From Trogon surrucura (Eukaryota; Chordata; Aves; Trogoniformes; Trogonidae): a DNA stretch of 64,000 nucleotides. The DNA lies in contig CM036620.1 in NCBI GenBank assembly GCA_020746105.1, positions 25,008,604 to 25,072,603 on the forward strand, in the 5' to 3' direction. Below, in pieces: positions 24,216-35,217 of the stretch (within the stretch, counting starts at the first letter, position 1; each line of letters opens with the position of its first letter). The notes under the pieces were generated by a model. It saw only the letters and a list, made by a program, of their open reading frames with translations, ran no database searches and was not told the DNA's origin. Both the position numbers and the translations under genes were made by a program.

Positions 24216-26260
24216 GCTATAATCTGGGGCTAGTAGGCTTACATAATACACAGGATAACAAATGCTAAACTTATAACTGAAGAATAAGCAAACCATTGCA
24301 AAATATTTGGCAAGGCTGCTAAAGAGTAAAAAGCCCTGTTATTTTATCAGTATTGAAATTATGAACGAGTTTGCAGAAAAGGTTTAAAAGTATTCTGAGC
24401 TGTTTACCAGTTGTTTTGTAAACTAATCGATTTGGATGTTGATGCTGCTATCTAACATTGAAATGAGCATGTTTAGATAGGGATTGGAGCCAGTGAAACA
24501 TGTTTCTCATCAATCACAGTAGATTAAACTTGTTTCTGAAAAATGTGAATTGAGGCTGTTTATTAATGCTAGCAGTCTAGTGAGCTGATTCTGGGAATAG
24601 CATCTACCCTTTAGTGTAGATTGGCAGGAGTGTGGGATAGGGACTATTGTTTACAGCACAGAACTTTCAAGGATTTATGTCTGGTCCTGACTGAGAATAA
24701 AAGACTGCTGATGGTGGTGTCCGTGTGCTTAAGTCAAGCAGGTGTACAAAGTCTTCAGCATTTGTAAATCTAATAGATCAAAATAGTCTCTTACTATTAG
24801 AGTATTTCCATCTTGAAATATCTGCAGAATACCCTGATACATTTTTGACTTCCTATATCATGTGCAGATATCGTGCTGGCAACACCGATGGGAGCAGAAT
24901 AACAGGCTTGGAGATGCATCATATGATGACAGATAATGGGAAAAGTTTAGAGGAAGGTTTCCAGGTGACAACAAAATCACAGTTTCTGAATTTCCTCCCC
25001 TTCTCCCCAGTACCCGAACATGAAGATCTTCATAGGTTTTAATTTTTTTTTTTTTAAAAAAGGTAAAATAGCACATTCATACAAAGGCAAAGGTATTGCA
25101 CACCTGAAACAGGGCTTCTGATTGTACCTTCTTATAAAGACGGCTATTTGAATACCCAGCTCCAGGGATACAGATGCAAATCAAGCTCAGATTATTTGCA
25201 CAAATTTCATGTGTTTAGTTCATGGACCGGGCTCTGTAAACGCTATGATGGCCACAGTACTTGTTCCTCTGACTGTTTTCTTCCAAGCTGAGTCTCTGGC
25301 TCCCTTGTACATGAGCTTGAAGCACACTGTGAGGCTTAAAGAATCAAACTAATTGGAGAATCACTGATGAAATACTGATGTTTCGTACTGTGTTTTGCTG
25401 CCATTCAGGTGAGGTTTAGTTAGTTTACTTTTGCAACAAACAAACTGAGATTTTTCTTTTCTATCCAAAACCAGTGCTGCTATCTATGCTGTGGTTGAAG
25501 CTCTCACATGTAGTCTGAGTTCAGAGATGTAAATCTATTGTTTAGATGGTCGATGTGTTAAAAGATATAGGTGGCTTGTGAATTCTCAAAGTAAGGAGGG
25601 GGCACTTGAGAGGTTTTTAAACTCCTGAATGATAAAGAAGGGGTATAAATAGTGGCTTGTAACAGTATTAAAAAGCTTCACCTACATAGAAACTGGGGCA
25701 ATATTTACTGCAAGTAATAAATATTTGCAATTGTTATGTGGTGCTTTTCAAATGATATTTCATGTCTAGTTTTATTTTGAGTTATTTTTAAAACTTCAGT
25801 TCCTCATGAAAACAAGTTGTATAGCTTATGGTATTACTCCAGCAAAATGATTTCCATAAATAAAGCAAGAGGCAATAGAAGGAACATATATAAAGATTAA
25901 CGCATCAGACTTTTTGGCTTACACTGACTAACAATAATGTCTGAGACTTAAGTTATTGGGAAGGAAATCTCTCATATGGAAACAGGCAACAAATCCAAAA
26001 CTACCTGAGCAGCGTGGGCAATTTACTTGCCTTTCACTTAAAGAACTGTGGTTTTATAGCCGTTCTCCCTGAACCTATTGATTTTTTTTTTTATGCAATT
26101 TTCTCCAAAGACAGAAAGCAGCTAGATTTAGCACAGAAATGGATGTAGACAGCAATTAATGCTTGTGCTGTTTGTCAGCCTAATGCAGCTGGTGAGTACT
26201 GCTGTGGGCATCTCTGCGCAGGACGGGGAGTGTTCCCTTCCATGAAACTGCCTGGGAAGG
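24216..26260. other. unique interval without genes
   Basis: No gene or clear transposon. The 105-codon plus-strand frame at 24725-25042 has no recognised domain and ends next to a T/A homopolymer (25038-25060). A purine and AT-rich composition continues through 25.9 kb. Confidence 0.5.
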
Positions 26261-26364
26261 TGACCAGGCAGTGCTGGGACAGGGACACCAGGAAGGCAAT
26301 GGCAGATCTGGTCCTCCTGGTTTAGTCAAGATAAGAGGTAAGTATATGGGGAGAGGCAGTTAAT
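26261..26364 (+). repeat. direct repeat, left copy, flanking an LTR
   Basis: This starts TGACCAGGCAGTGCTG and includes GGACACCAGGAAGGCAATGG, GGCAGATCTGGTC and GTCAAGATAAGAGG, ending GAGGCAGTTAATGTT. The same blocks in the same order occur at 27055-27144 on the far side of an LTR. This copy has about 11-14 additional bases (near 26312-26325) between the CTGGTC and GTCAAG blocks. It is too long to be a retroviral target-site duplication. Confidence 0.8.
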
Positions 26365-26440
26365 GTTCACTCAGGAACTTGGTTTGAGAGCACCAGGATA
26401 AGAGTTCTTTGGCGCTCCTGGCACAGGGGGCAATTGCAGT

Positions 26441-26455
26441 GGGGGGGGGGGGGGG
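26441..26455 (+). repeat. G15 homopolymer in LTR U3
   Basis: Fifteen consecutive G in the upstream part of the LTR. Such a tract can form G-quadruplex structure and is prone to length change; whether it matters for the LTR is unknown. Confidence 0.9.
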
Positions 26456-26537
26456 CGCAGCTGTGCCTATGGGGAGGAGAGGATGGGTCAGGTGACTCAA
26501 ATGGACCAATCACGATGTTCCTTCCCATGGGGCTCAG

Positions 26538-26544
26538 TATAAAA
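26538..26544 (+). promoter_or_regulatory. TATA box of the 26-kb LTR
   Basis: TATAAAA within CTCAGTATAAAAGGGACC, a well-formed core promoter element in the expected position of an LTR U3. The sibling LTR at 19 kb has TATAAAT at the aligned place. Confidence 0.65.
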
Positions 26545-27054
26545 GGGACCCTGAGAAGAGTCCTGTGGTTTTTGGTGTTGCTGTGGGGATTGCTATTGCT
26601 TTTTTGTCATCTCCCTTCTGCTTCTGGTGTTTCCACTCTGCAGAGGAGCAAGGTTCAACAGAGCAGGTTGCCTTCTCCTTCCTCCCACTCCCACAGCTCC
26701 TTTTCTGGCTTTTTTGGACTGTCACTGGGGTTCTGTGCTCAGGCTCTACCATCTGTTGTTGAGTCCAGTTAGGGACTTTTTTTTATCTGCTCTGCACCTT
26801 GTTGTCATTTGGAAGGCATGGGTCATGTATTAGCATATTAACTTGTATCTTTGAGCGTATTTGCATTCTTGTATGTATATAGTTTCTTTACTGTTAGTGT
26901 TTTTCTTTTTTTCTCCATTAAATTGCTTCAAGGGTGTTTTCAACCTTGAAGCCTCTTTCCCTGTGTCTTCTGTTATCCTCTCCCAGGAGGGTGGGGGAAG
27001 GGGGATCACAGAGAGCATTTGTCAAAGTTTAGTGGCTGGTGCAGCCATAAACTT

Positions 27055-27144
27055 TGACCAGGCAGCACTAGAGCAGGGGCACCAGAAAGGCGATGGCAGA
27101 TCTGGTCAAGATAAGAGATATGTGCATAGGGACAGCTAGTTATT
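27055..27144 (+). repeat. direct repeat, right copy, flanking an LTR
   Basis: This starts TGACCAGGCAGCACTAGAGC and contains GGGGCACCAGAAAGGCGATGG, GCAGATCTGGTCAAGATAAG and GGACAGCTAGTTATTACT, parallel to 26261-26364. Its first six bases overlap the terminal TGACCA of the LTR. The same six bases start the left copy, which may mean the left copy is itself fused to a lost LTR end. Confidence 0.78.
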
Positions 27145-27940
27145 ACTACTTTGTTTTGTTTTGTTTTTTGTTAAAGAGTCACAATTAGATGCAACTGAAA
27201 AACACCATCTTACTCTTTATCGCTTTCAAATTAATTTCCATTGAATTAAGTGTGGAACAAATAGGTGAAGAAAATGTCAGAGAACGTAAAGTCAGTTTGC
27301 TAATTGACAGTTAAGAGCCTTGCCATTACATCCTAAAAAAGCCAAACCAGCCAAACCAAAAATAGGCTGGATCCTAATTAACACTTGAATATAGGAATCA
27401 AATGCCATCATTTTTCAGAATTTCAGCTTTGTTTCTTAATACAGTGAAAATAACACTATTAATTAGGAATCAGCTTAGACTCACTTTAGATAGAAATACA
27501 TGGAGAATGGGGCCCTAAATTATTAATATATTATGTCATCCTTAAATAATGGAAAGATAATAGAACAAAAAATAATAATATCAGAAAAGCCAAATTATAG
27601 AATTCAGTTAAGATCTTCCTTTAAAATAAACCAAGAAAAAAATGAACTCATATTTGGGGCAAAAATTTAGCTCAATTTATATTTCATTCCAGATTACACC
27701 TCTTTGTTACAAGGGACCAAAACAACTTGTAATATAGGATTCCAAATATTTGGAAGGTGCTGCCGGTTACTGAACTGATACTGTTTTGCAATGTATTACA
27801 ATGCAGTTGTGCCATCTAAGGTGCATGTTATTGGCAGAGTAGATATAGAAAAGGCTTTGCTACAAATTCATCGCATGTTGTACAAGCCACAGCTTAGATT
27901 TTCTTACTATGCCTGGAACGACAATGATGCAGCTCTGCAG
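27145..27940. other. AT-rich interval without genes
   Basis: A TTTTG-type short repeat runs at about 27151-27171, next to the right-hand direct repeat. Otherwise the stretch is unique AT-rich sequence up to the CR1 tail; no gene is seen. Confidence 0.6.
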
Positions 27941-30779
27941 AATCACAGAATGTTAGGGATTGGAAGGGACCTCGAAAGATCATCAAGTCCAATCCCCCTG
28001 CCGGAGCAGGAACACCTAGATTATGCTACATAGGAACGCGTCCAGGCAGGTCTTGAATGTCTCCAGAGAAGGAGACTCCACAACCTCCCTGGGCAGCCTG
28101 TTCAAGTGTTCCCTCACCCTCACTGAGAAGAAGTTTCCTCTCGAGTTTAATCGGAACCTCTTAAGTTCCAGTTTCAGCCCATTACCCCTTGTCCTATCAG
28201 TGGTTGTCACCGACAAGAGCCTGGCTCCATCCTCGTGACACTCACCCTTGATATATTTGTAAACACTAATAAGGTCACCCCTCAGTCTCCTCTTCTCCAA
28301 ACTAAAGAGCCCCAGCTCCCTCAGCCTTTCCCCATAAGGGAGATGCTCCACTCCATCATCCTAGTTGCCCTGTGCTGGACAGTTCCCTGTCCTTCCTGAA
28401 CTGAGGGGCCCAGAACTGGACACAATATTCCAGATGGGGTCTCACCAAGGCAGAGTAGAGGGGAAGGAGAACCTCTCTCGACCTACTAACCACCCCCCTT
28501 CTAATACACCCCAGGACACCACCGGCCTTCCTGGCCACAAGGGCACAGTGCTGGCTCATGGTCATCCTGCTGTCCACCAAGACTCCCAGGTCCCTTTCCC
28601 CTACACTGCTCTCTAATAAGTCATTCCCCAACTTATACTGGAACCTGGGGTTGTTCCTACCCAGATGCAAGACCCTACATTTACCCTTGTTGTATTTCAT
28701 TAAATTTTTCCCCGCCCAACGCTCCAGCCTGTCCAGGTCTCGCTGGATGGCAGCACAGCCTTCTGGTGTGTCAGCCACTCCTCCCAGCTTGGTGTCATCA
28801 GCAAACTTGCTGATAGTACTCTCTAGTCCCTCATCCAAGTCATTGATGAATATATTGAATAATACTGGTCCCAGTACCGACCCTTGAGGGACTCCACTGG
28901 ATACAGGCCTCCAACCAGACTCCGCCCCATTGACCACAACTCTTTGGCTTCTTCCCCTTAGCCAGTTCGCAGTCCACCTCACTACCCGAGAGTCTAGACC
29001 ACACTTCCTCAGTTTAGCAGCAAGGATGCTGTGGGAGACTGTGTCAAATGCTTTACTGAAGTCAAGGTAGACCACATCCACCGCTCTGCCATCATCTATC
29101 CACCTTGTTATATCCTCATAAAAGGCTATGAGGTTAGTCAAGCACGACTTCCCTTTGTTGAAGCCATGTTGACTGTCTCTAATGACCCTCTTATCCTTGA
29201 TATGCCTTGAGATGGCACCAAGGATAAGTCGTTCCATCACTTTCCCAGGGATGGAGGGGAGGCTGATTGGTCTATAGTTACCCAGGTCCTCCTTCTTGCC
29301 CTTTTTGAAGACTGGAGTGACATTTGCTTCCCTCCAGTCCTCAGGCACCTCTCCCGTCTCCCAAGACTCGGCAAAGATGATGGAGAGTGGTCTAGCAATG
29401 ACATCAGCCAGCTCCCTCAGCACTCGTGGATGCAACCCATCTGGACCCATGGATTTATGGATGTCCAGATTGCTTAATTGGTCCCTAAACCAGTCCTCAT
29501 TGACTAAAGCAAACTCCTCCACTGCCCTGACTTCCTCTGGGGCCTCAGGGGAACAGGGCTCCTCCGAACAGTCTCCGGCAGAGGAGACAGAGACAAAGAA
29601 GGCATTCAGTAACTCTGCCTTCTCTGTATCATGTGTCACCAAGGCACCCACCTCATTCATCAGTGGGCCTACATTGCCTCTGGTGTTAGTTTTATCTGCC
29701 ACGTATTTGAAAAAGCTCTTCCTGTTGTCCTTGACCCCTCTCACCAGGTTTAATTCTAGGGAGGCCTTTGCTTTCCTAGTTGCCTCCCTACACCCTCGGA
29801 CAACAGCCTTATATTCTTCCCAAGTGGCCAGCCCCGCCTTCCAAGATCTGTAAATTCTCCTCTTGCCCTTGAGCTTACCCAGCAGATCCCTGTTTAGCCA
29901 CGCAGGTCTCCTGGCTCCCTTCCTTGACTTCCTATGTGTCGGGATGCTCTGATCTTGAGCACAGTAGAAGCAGTCCCTGAACGCTAACCAACTATCTTGG
30001 GCCCCTTTACCTTCAAACAGCCTTGCCCATGGGATTTTCTCGAGTAATTGCTTGAAAAATCCAAAGTTTGCCTTGGCAAAGTCCAGGGTTGCAATTCTGC
30101 TTGCTATTTTGTTTCTGCTACATGAGATCCTGAACTCCACCATTTCATGGTCACTGCAGCCAAGGCCGCCCTCAACCTTTACTGCTTCAACCAGATCCTC
30201 CTTGTTAGCGAGGATGAGGTCCAGCAGTGCTCCTCTCCTAGTCGGCTCCTCCACCATTTGCATCAGAAAATTATCATCGATGCACTGGAGGAACCTCCTG
30301 GACTGTGGCTGGCTGGCTGAGTTGTCCTTCCAGAAAATATCAGGGAAGTTAAAATCCCCCACGACAACCAGGGCCTGTGATTGTGAGACCGCTCTCAGCT
30401 GCCTGTAGAAGGCCTCATCAACTTCCTCACCCTGATCTGGTGGCCTGTAATAGACACCCACAACGGTATCTCTCCTGCCAGCCTGCCCCTTAATTCTAAC
30501 CCATACACTCTCAACTTGCTCCTCATCCATGCCTGGATGGTGTTCAAGACATTGTAGTTGCTCTTTCACGTAAAGAGCGACTCCACCACCTCACCTGGCT
30601 GGCCTGTCTTTCCTGAAAAGGACATAGCCACCCATGACCACATTCCAGTCATGCGAACTGTCCCACCATGTCTCTGTAATTGCCACCAGATCATAATCTC
30701 CTGCCCGAACCCAGGTTTCTAGCTCCTCCTGCTTATTCCCCATGCTGCGCGCATTGGTGTATAAGCATTTCAGGGAGCA
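27941..30779 (-). mobile_element. long CR1 LINE, 2.8 kb, minus strand
   Basis: The minus strand carries nearly all of CR1 ORF2 followed by a ~75-base 3' UTR and one ATTCTGTGATT tail unit at 27941-27952. It is far longer than the usual 0.3-0.5 kb 5'-truncated copies elsewhere in the window. Recognisable CR1 coding sequence is lost at about 30779, so the element lacks ORF1 and the 5' UTR. No poly(A) is expected for CR1 and none is seen. No clear target-site duplication was found, which is normal for this family. The tail type (ATTCTGTG) matches the CR1 copies at 15.6, 15.7 and 45.05 kb, not the ATTCTATG type at 48.8 and 50.2 kb. Confidence 0.95.
28016..30779 (-). pseudogene. CR1 ORF2 (endonuclease-reverse transcriptase), disrupted
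   Basis: This would encode the enzyme that nicks target DNA and copies CR1 RNA into it. The longest open part is 737 codons (30569 to 28356). With residue 1 at its first Met, the endonuclease motifs [10 protein letters not shown] (36-45), [11 protein letters not shown] (68-78) and [10 protein letters not shown] (137-146) are present. The reverse-transcriptase motifs PVFKKG (419), NYRPISL (431), DFSKAFDT (503), [10 protein letters not shown] (559) and the catalytic FADD (589-592) follow. Upstream, the frame continues open to 30779 with LYTNARSMGNKQEELE and ITETWWDSSHDW, but a TGA at 30591-30593 interrupts it at a position where CGA would be expected, consistent with CpG decay. Downstream, about 10 bases missing at 28380/28381 shift the frame; the last 111 codons (from 28351, [20 protein letters not shown] to LDAFLCSII) continue in another frame. 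Only these two breaks are apparent, so the insertion is relatively young among the CR1 copies here. Confidence 0.93.
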
Positions 30780-33375
30780 ATGGAAGATGCTAATTCTTTA
30801 ATGACATCCAGCACCAGTGAATGAGCCACTGATGACCACTTTCTTTTTTGTTTTCCATTGTAAAAAACATATTCTGTATAGTTAGCCATCATTAAAACAA
30901 GCCAGAATCAAAACTGACATACCACGCTTCCAATTATGAACAAGCTATAAACATTTCAAACCAACAGTCTGGAAATACCAGGGATCAGGTCCAACATTTC
31001 ACCCTTCAGATTTACCTACTGTAAATGCTTTCCTGATTTCTGCTGCCTTGACATTTCCTCTGTCTCTTCATGGTGATCCTTTTCAATGGGTAATAATCCT
31101 GCGTTTTTTATCTTACAGGGTAAAGAAGCATAGTAGATTGTGTAGGTATGGTTCCCACACCATGTATCTTATGAACCTCTAGCAAAGCTGACGGGGTAAA
31201 CTGATGATGAGAAATCCTCACAAGAATGTGTAGTTAGAAATAAATGATGAAGGAGAATCATGAAATTCAGCTATTCTCAGTGAATTTCAACACTGTAAAA
31301 TACACAAATTCAGAACTGATGGGGAAGATGCCTTGGCATTTTCAGGAACCTGATTTTGCATTTTTGCTCTCTTTGTTTCTGCCAGAGCTGCTTTGTACTT
31401 TGTGTTATTTTTGGAACAACGCGGGGTTTTCTAAGGACTTCAGGAAGCTTTCATCCGTGGTTCAGAGCTTGTACATCCTCTTTTTACAGTTTGCAGGTGA
31501 AAAAAATTACCAATTTGCAGCAGAGAACTTTGGTTCATATTTGATTGCAACAAACACACTTCTTCCCCCAGTGTAACAACACTAACCACTTTGGCTGGCG
31601 CGTGGCATCACAGAGCATCGTTCTGCAGGTGGCTGAGCGCCCGCTCTGAGGCATCAGGTCCCCAGGCCGTCTGCAGAATTGAGCCTCTAATGAGGCGTGC
31701 CTTTTGCATTTTTTTTCAAAGTAAACCACGGTTTGCCTGCGAAGTGTAATGCAGGCAGGCAGGAGCCAAGCATGGTGCAATTAGAGAGCAGTTTCGAAAG
31801 GCATGTCCCATGCTGTGGGAGGCGACATTGTAAGACTTTAATTCCAGAGAGTGCAGCATCCTGAGCTCTGAGTTTTCCAGGACATCAGTGAGAGGGGCAG
31901 AGTGCTGCTTCTACTGCCTCTAGGAGCCCTAAGGCTCTTTTAATTTATTCAAGGGTCTGTGCAGACAGATTTGTCTTCTTGCACCCCTTCCACATGCTCA
32001 GGAACCCACAGTTTCTGAAATGGTTAAAAACTTTGTATGTGGAAGGTGACCCTTTGTACATGCACACAATTGCCGAAGCAGTGCTGGTGAGCAGCACTGT
32101 GGGACAGAATGTGTGCTGACAGAAATCACAGCAATGAGGGAATGCAACAGCTTTGAAGAAAGACGTGGGAAAGTCTTAAGTTTGCAGAGGAGTCTGGTAG
32201 AGAAAAAAAACCCCTCTGGAGCGAACTACAGAGACAATTCCTGTTACGGCCTGGTGGATACATTCGTCAGGAAATGCATTATCTAGCAAGACAACCATAT
32301 ATAGTGTTTCCTGCAGAAACCAAGAGTTCTATAAAAAAATCATTCCTAGATTTGTGATTTCATAGTATAGAAATATCAGAGTGAAGGATTTTTGTCCTCA
32401 CCTGAATGTGGCATATGAAAAGGGAGAATGTGCTTAATTTATATTCACACCCAGTACTGCTGTTCCAATATTTTATATTTGTGTATATTCAGCTTCCTTC
32501 TAATGAAGAAAACTAGATGCATATTGACTCTCTGAAATGCATATTGTCCTGATACGAAGGCTCTTGTCACTATGTTAAAAGATGCTTGAAATACCTCTCA
32601 TATGATATCTATCACAATAATAAATTGTGAGGTTTTGATAGCCATAATCCTTTTCTCAAAGAAATCAGAAAGCTTTTGCAATTTTTCTATGGTAAAGCTC
32701 ATCAATCATACTGGTTTTAACTGTATAATCCCTCATTATTGCATTGTACATTTGTTTCTATTGCTTCTTACTGTTTTGTACATACACTCTCTCTCCTTGG
32801 AAGATTTATTCACCTTGGTCTTGACCTTCACAACAGTTTAACAGGTATTTTAAAAAAATATTTTAGGTAAGCATCAGAAGTCACTGTGTGCCATTTACGG
32901 ATTTGGGGTCAGAAAAGGCAGGAGTTGAGAGGGCTGTAAACTGTGCTTCAGCTTTCAATAAAGTAATAAATATCATACATCTAATTAGTTTGCCTATGTG
33001 AATATCAGGCAATTGTCCTGATGCGAAAGAAGAAAAGTGTGCCTGACTTATGTGTTATAGTACAAAGAGTGTGTTTAAGGAAAGAAAAATTAGGATTGTC
33101 CAGAAACCGTTGTTTCTTTTAGGAAATAGGACAAATTTCACCTCAGTTTACAGTTATGTTTCTTGGGAGGTGAAAGGGAGGTATGATCTATTTCATCTGT
33201 ATTATCTTTACCCACAAACCCAGTAAGACCTACTTTTTGAAAGTTTAACCATCTTAAGATTTACTGAGAAACTTAGCAAATACAATGCATTTGGAGCTGT
33301 TGGTAATATCAGATGGTTTGTACTCTCTGACTTAAGCATTACTCTTTCTTGGATACAATGGTTTCAATGTGCATA
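30780..33375. other. unique interval, candidate regulatory DNA near 31.6 kb
   Basis: No gene is supported. The stretch 31575-31870 is unique and richer in CpG than its surroundings, with TCTAATGAGG and AAACCACGG motifs; it could be a conserved regulatory element. The 110-codon frame at 31244-31576 has no recognised domain. A possible tandem duplication is not seen. Confidence 0.5.
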
Positions 33376-34230
33376 TGTGGCACATTAACCTTGGGTAGCA
33401 GTCAGACACCCACCCAGCTGCTCTGTTACTTCCCCTCCCCACTGAGGCAGAATAAAAAAATTTTGATGAAAAAGCTCATGGGTCAAAATAAAGACACTTA
33501 CTGATTATCATCATAGGCAAAACAGATTTGACTTAGGGAAAACTAATTTAATTTATTGACAATTAAACCAGACTTGGATAGTGAGAAACAATAAAAAATT
33601 AAAACAACACCTTACCCCCTTCCTGCTTTTTCCCAGGCTCAACTTCACTCCTTCATTCCCGCTATTCTACCTCCCCCCACCGAACATTGCAAGGGGATGG
33701 GGAATGGGCAGCTGTGATCAGTCCATGACAGCTCCTCTTTGCTGCTACTTCTTCCTCACGCTGTTCCCCTGCTCTGGTGTGGCTCCTTCCTGGGTAGCAG
33801 TCCTTCGGGATAAACCTGCCTCAGCGTGCACTCTTTGTTCAGGGAATATTCATACGCTCCAGTGCGGGTCCTCCTTGGGCAGCGGTGTGGATATCTGCTC
33901 CAGAACAGTCTACAGGGGAGATTTAGGCACTTCTGGATGGGATTTCATACGAGACGTAGAAGAAGTCATAGTACCTGTGCAGGGGTCAGCATGGCAGAGC
34001 AGCAGGAGCTCAGATGCAGAAAGAACAGACGTATTTCAGGGTCACTCAGAGCCAAGATACTGTATCATTAAAGCACTGGCTGCCTTTAGGCAGGAATGGG
34101 ATATTTTTAAGCACTTTATTCCTGCTACAGTAACGGTTGATCTTTCTCTGCCTACAGCACATTATTTGCAGTTACTTACTGCTGTTAATTTTGCTAACCT
34201 TGCTGAGCTCTGCTTTCAGAGTGGCTAGTG
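33376..34230 (-). mobile_element. ERV LTR-like element, minus orientation
   Basis: The plus strand starts TGTGGCACATTAACC and continues with ACCCACCCAGCTGCTC, CTCATGGGTCAAAATAAAG, GGCAAAACAGATTTGACTT, AATTTAATTTATTG and a C-rich block (33612-33680). This order of blocks is familiar from a common avian LTR read in antisense. Between 33766 and 33910 there are three degenerate units around GCTCCAGYGYGGG, as expected for that LTR. A 215-codon frame on the plus strand (33581-34228) lies wholly inside it and is not a gene. The right boundary is approximate, and no target-site duplication was found. Confidence 0.6.
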
Positions 34231-34646
34231 GGGTTATGTTGAACACCCCACTATTAGTAGTCTTGCCCTAAAGCCCACTGCGAACAGTACCAGCCTGTCT
34301 AAAAATGTGTTCAGCCAGGGTGCACAAACCCAGTGCAGATCAGGAGGCTGTTTTTGGCATTAACATCTGCAATTTTACTTTTTCTTTTTTTGTGTCCTCT
34401 TAAGTCACTTTACCCTGAAGCACTACTCCATCCTCAGAGGTGCCACCTTTAATTACAATGTAATGCTTTTTTTTTTTTCAACTATGTAGTTCAGATGATT
34501 AAGCAGCACAATCAAACTTATGTTTCACTGTTTTACAAGGCAGCGGGTTTTACACTTGGTTGTGGACCAAGAGCCAGATATGGAAACCCATCGTCTGAAG
34601 CCATACGTCTTTAGTTGGGGACAGTTTGTAAGATTAAATTACATAT
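34231..34646. other. spacer between two LTRs
   Basis: About 0.4 kb of sequence without gene or recognised repeat, apart from short T runs (34373-34391 and 34469-34480). It may include the undefined far end of the preceding LTR. Confidence 0.5.
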
Positions 34647-35217
34647 TGTTGTGGTTTAACTCTAACCAGCAACTAAGCGCACCCCAACCACTTGCTCACA
34701 CCCCCTCCGTGGGATGGGGAGAGAATCAGAAGTGCAAAAGTGAGAAAACTCATGGGTGAAGATAAAGCCAATTTAACAGGTAAAGTAAAACCCACATGCA
34801 CAAGCAAAACAAAGCAAGGAATTCATTCACTGCTTTCCATGAGCAGGCAGGTGTTCAGCCATCTCCAGGAAAGCAGGACTCCATCACGCCTAACAATGGC
34901 TTGGGAAGACAAACGCCATCACTCCTTCCTTCTTCCTCACAGCTGTATGTGCTGAACATGATGCCGTATGGCATGGGACATCCCATTAGTCAGCTGGGGT
35001 TGCTGTCCCGGCTTTGTCCAATCCCAACTTCTGCTTCAACCTATTCACTGTTGGGATGGGGTAAGGAGCAGAAAAGGCCGTGATGCGGTATGAGTACTGC
35101 TCAGCAGTAAAAAAAACATCCCTGTGTTTTTAACAGCATTTTCAGCACAAATCGAAAACACAGCCCCATACTAGCTGCTATGAAGAAAATCAAGTCTATC
35201 CCAGTCAAAACTGGCAA
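34647..35217 (-). mobile_element. 570-bp solo LTR, minus orientation
   Basis: The plus strand begins TGTTGTGGTTTAAC and has CCAGCAACTAAGCGCACC, GTGGGATGGGGAGAGAATC, AAACTCATGGGTGAAGATAA and CAATTTAACAGG. It then has GGCATGGGACATCCC, GGGGTTGCTGTCCCGGC and, near the end, ACACAGCCCCATACTAGCTG and CTATCCCAGTCAAAACTGG. This is the ordered antisense of a widespread avian ERV LTR. ACATAT occurs immediately outside both ends (34641-34646 and 35218-35223), a likely 6-bp target-site duplication. Internal retroviral genes are absent, so it is a solo LTR. It shares its first ~130 bases in outline with the element at 33.4 kb, suggesting related families. Confidence 0.85.

Larger units (their letters stand above)
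26375..27060 (+). mobile_element. LTR, same family as 19.0 kb, plus orientation
   Basis: The start is near TTGGTTTGAG (26379-26388) and the end is CTTTGACCA at 27060. It carries TATAAAA at 26538-26544, a CCATTAAA poly(A)-signal region (ATTAAA 26917-26922), the block GAGTCCAGTTAGGGAC (26761-26776) and the end block GTTTAGTGGCTGG (27028-27040). Alignment by eye with 19046-19844 and with the minus-strand copy at 12327-12692 supports one family. It is shorter than the 799-bp copy. A G15 run sits about 80 bases upstream of the TATA box. It has no gag, pol or env next to it. The left edge is uncertain by about ten bases. Confidence 0.8.

Noticed and set aside
19046-27060. Two same-strand LTRs 6.5 kb apart as the ends of one provirus
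   Set aside because: The CR1 resumes immediately after the first LTR with a matching AGAGG duplication, so it is solo. No gag, pol or env is seen between them and the two LTRs are too diverged.
29296-29853. 185-codon plus-strand open frame
   Set aside because: Antisense shadow of CR1 ORF2.
33581-34228. 215-codon plus-strand open frame
   Set aside because: It lies inside an LTR-like element read in antisense, with no domain recognised.
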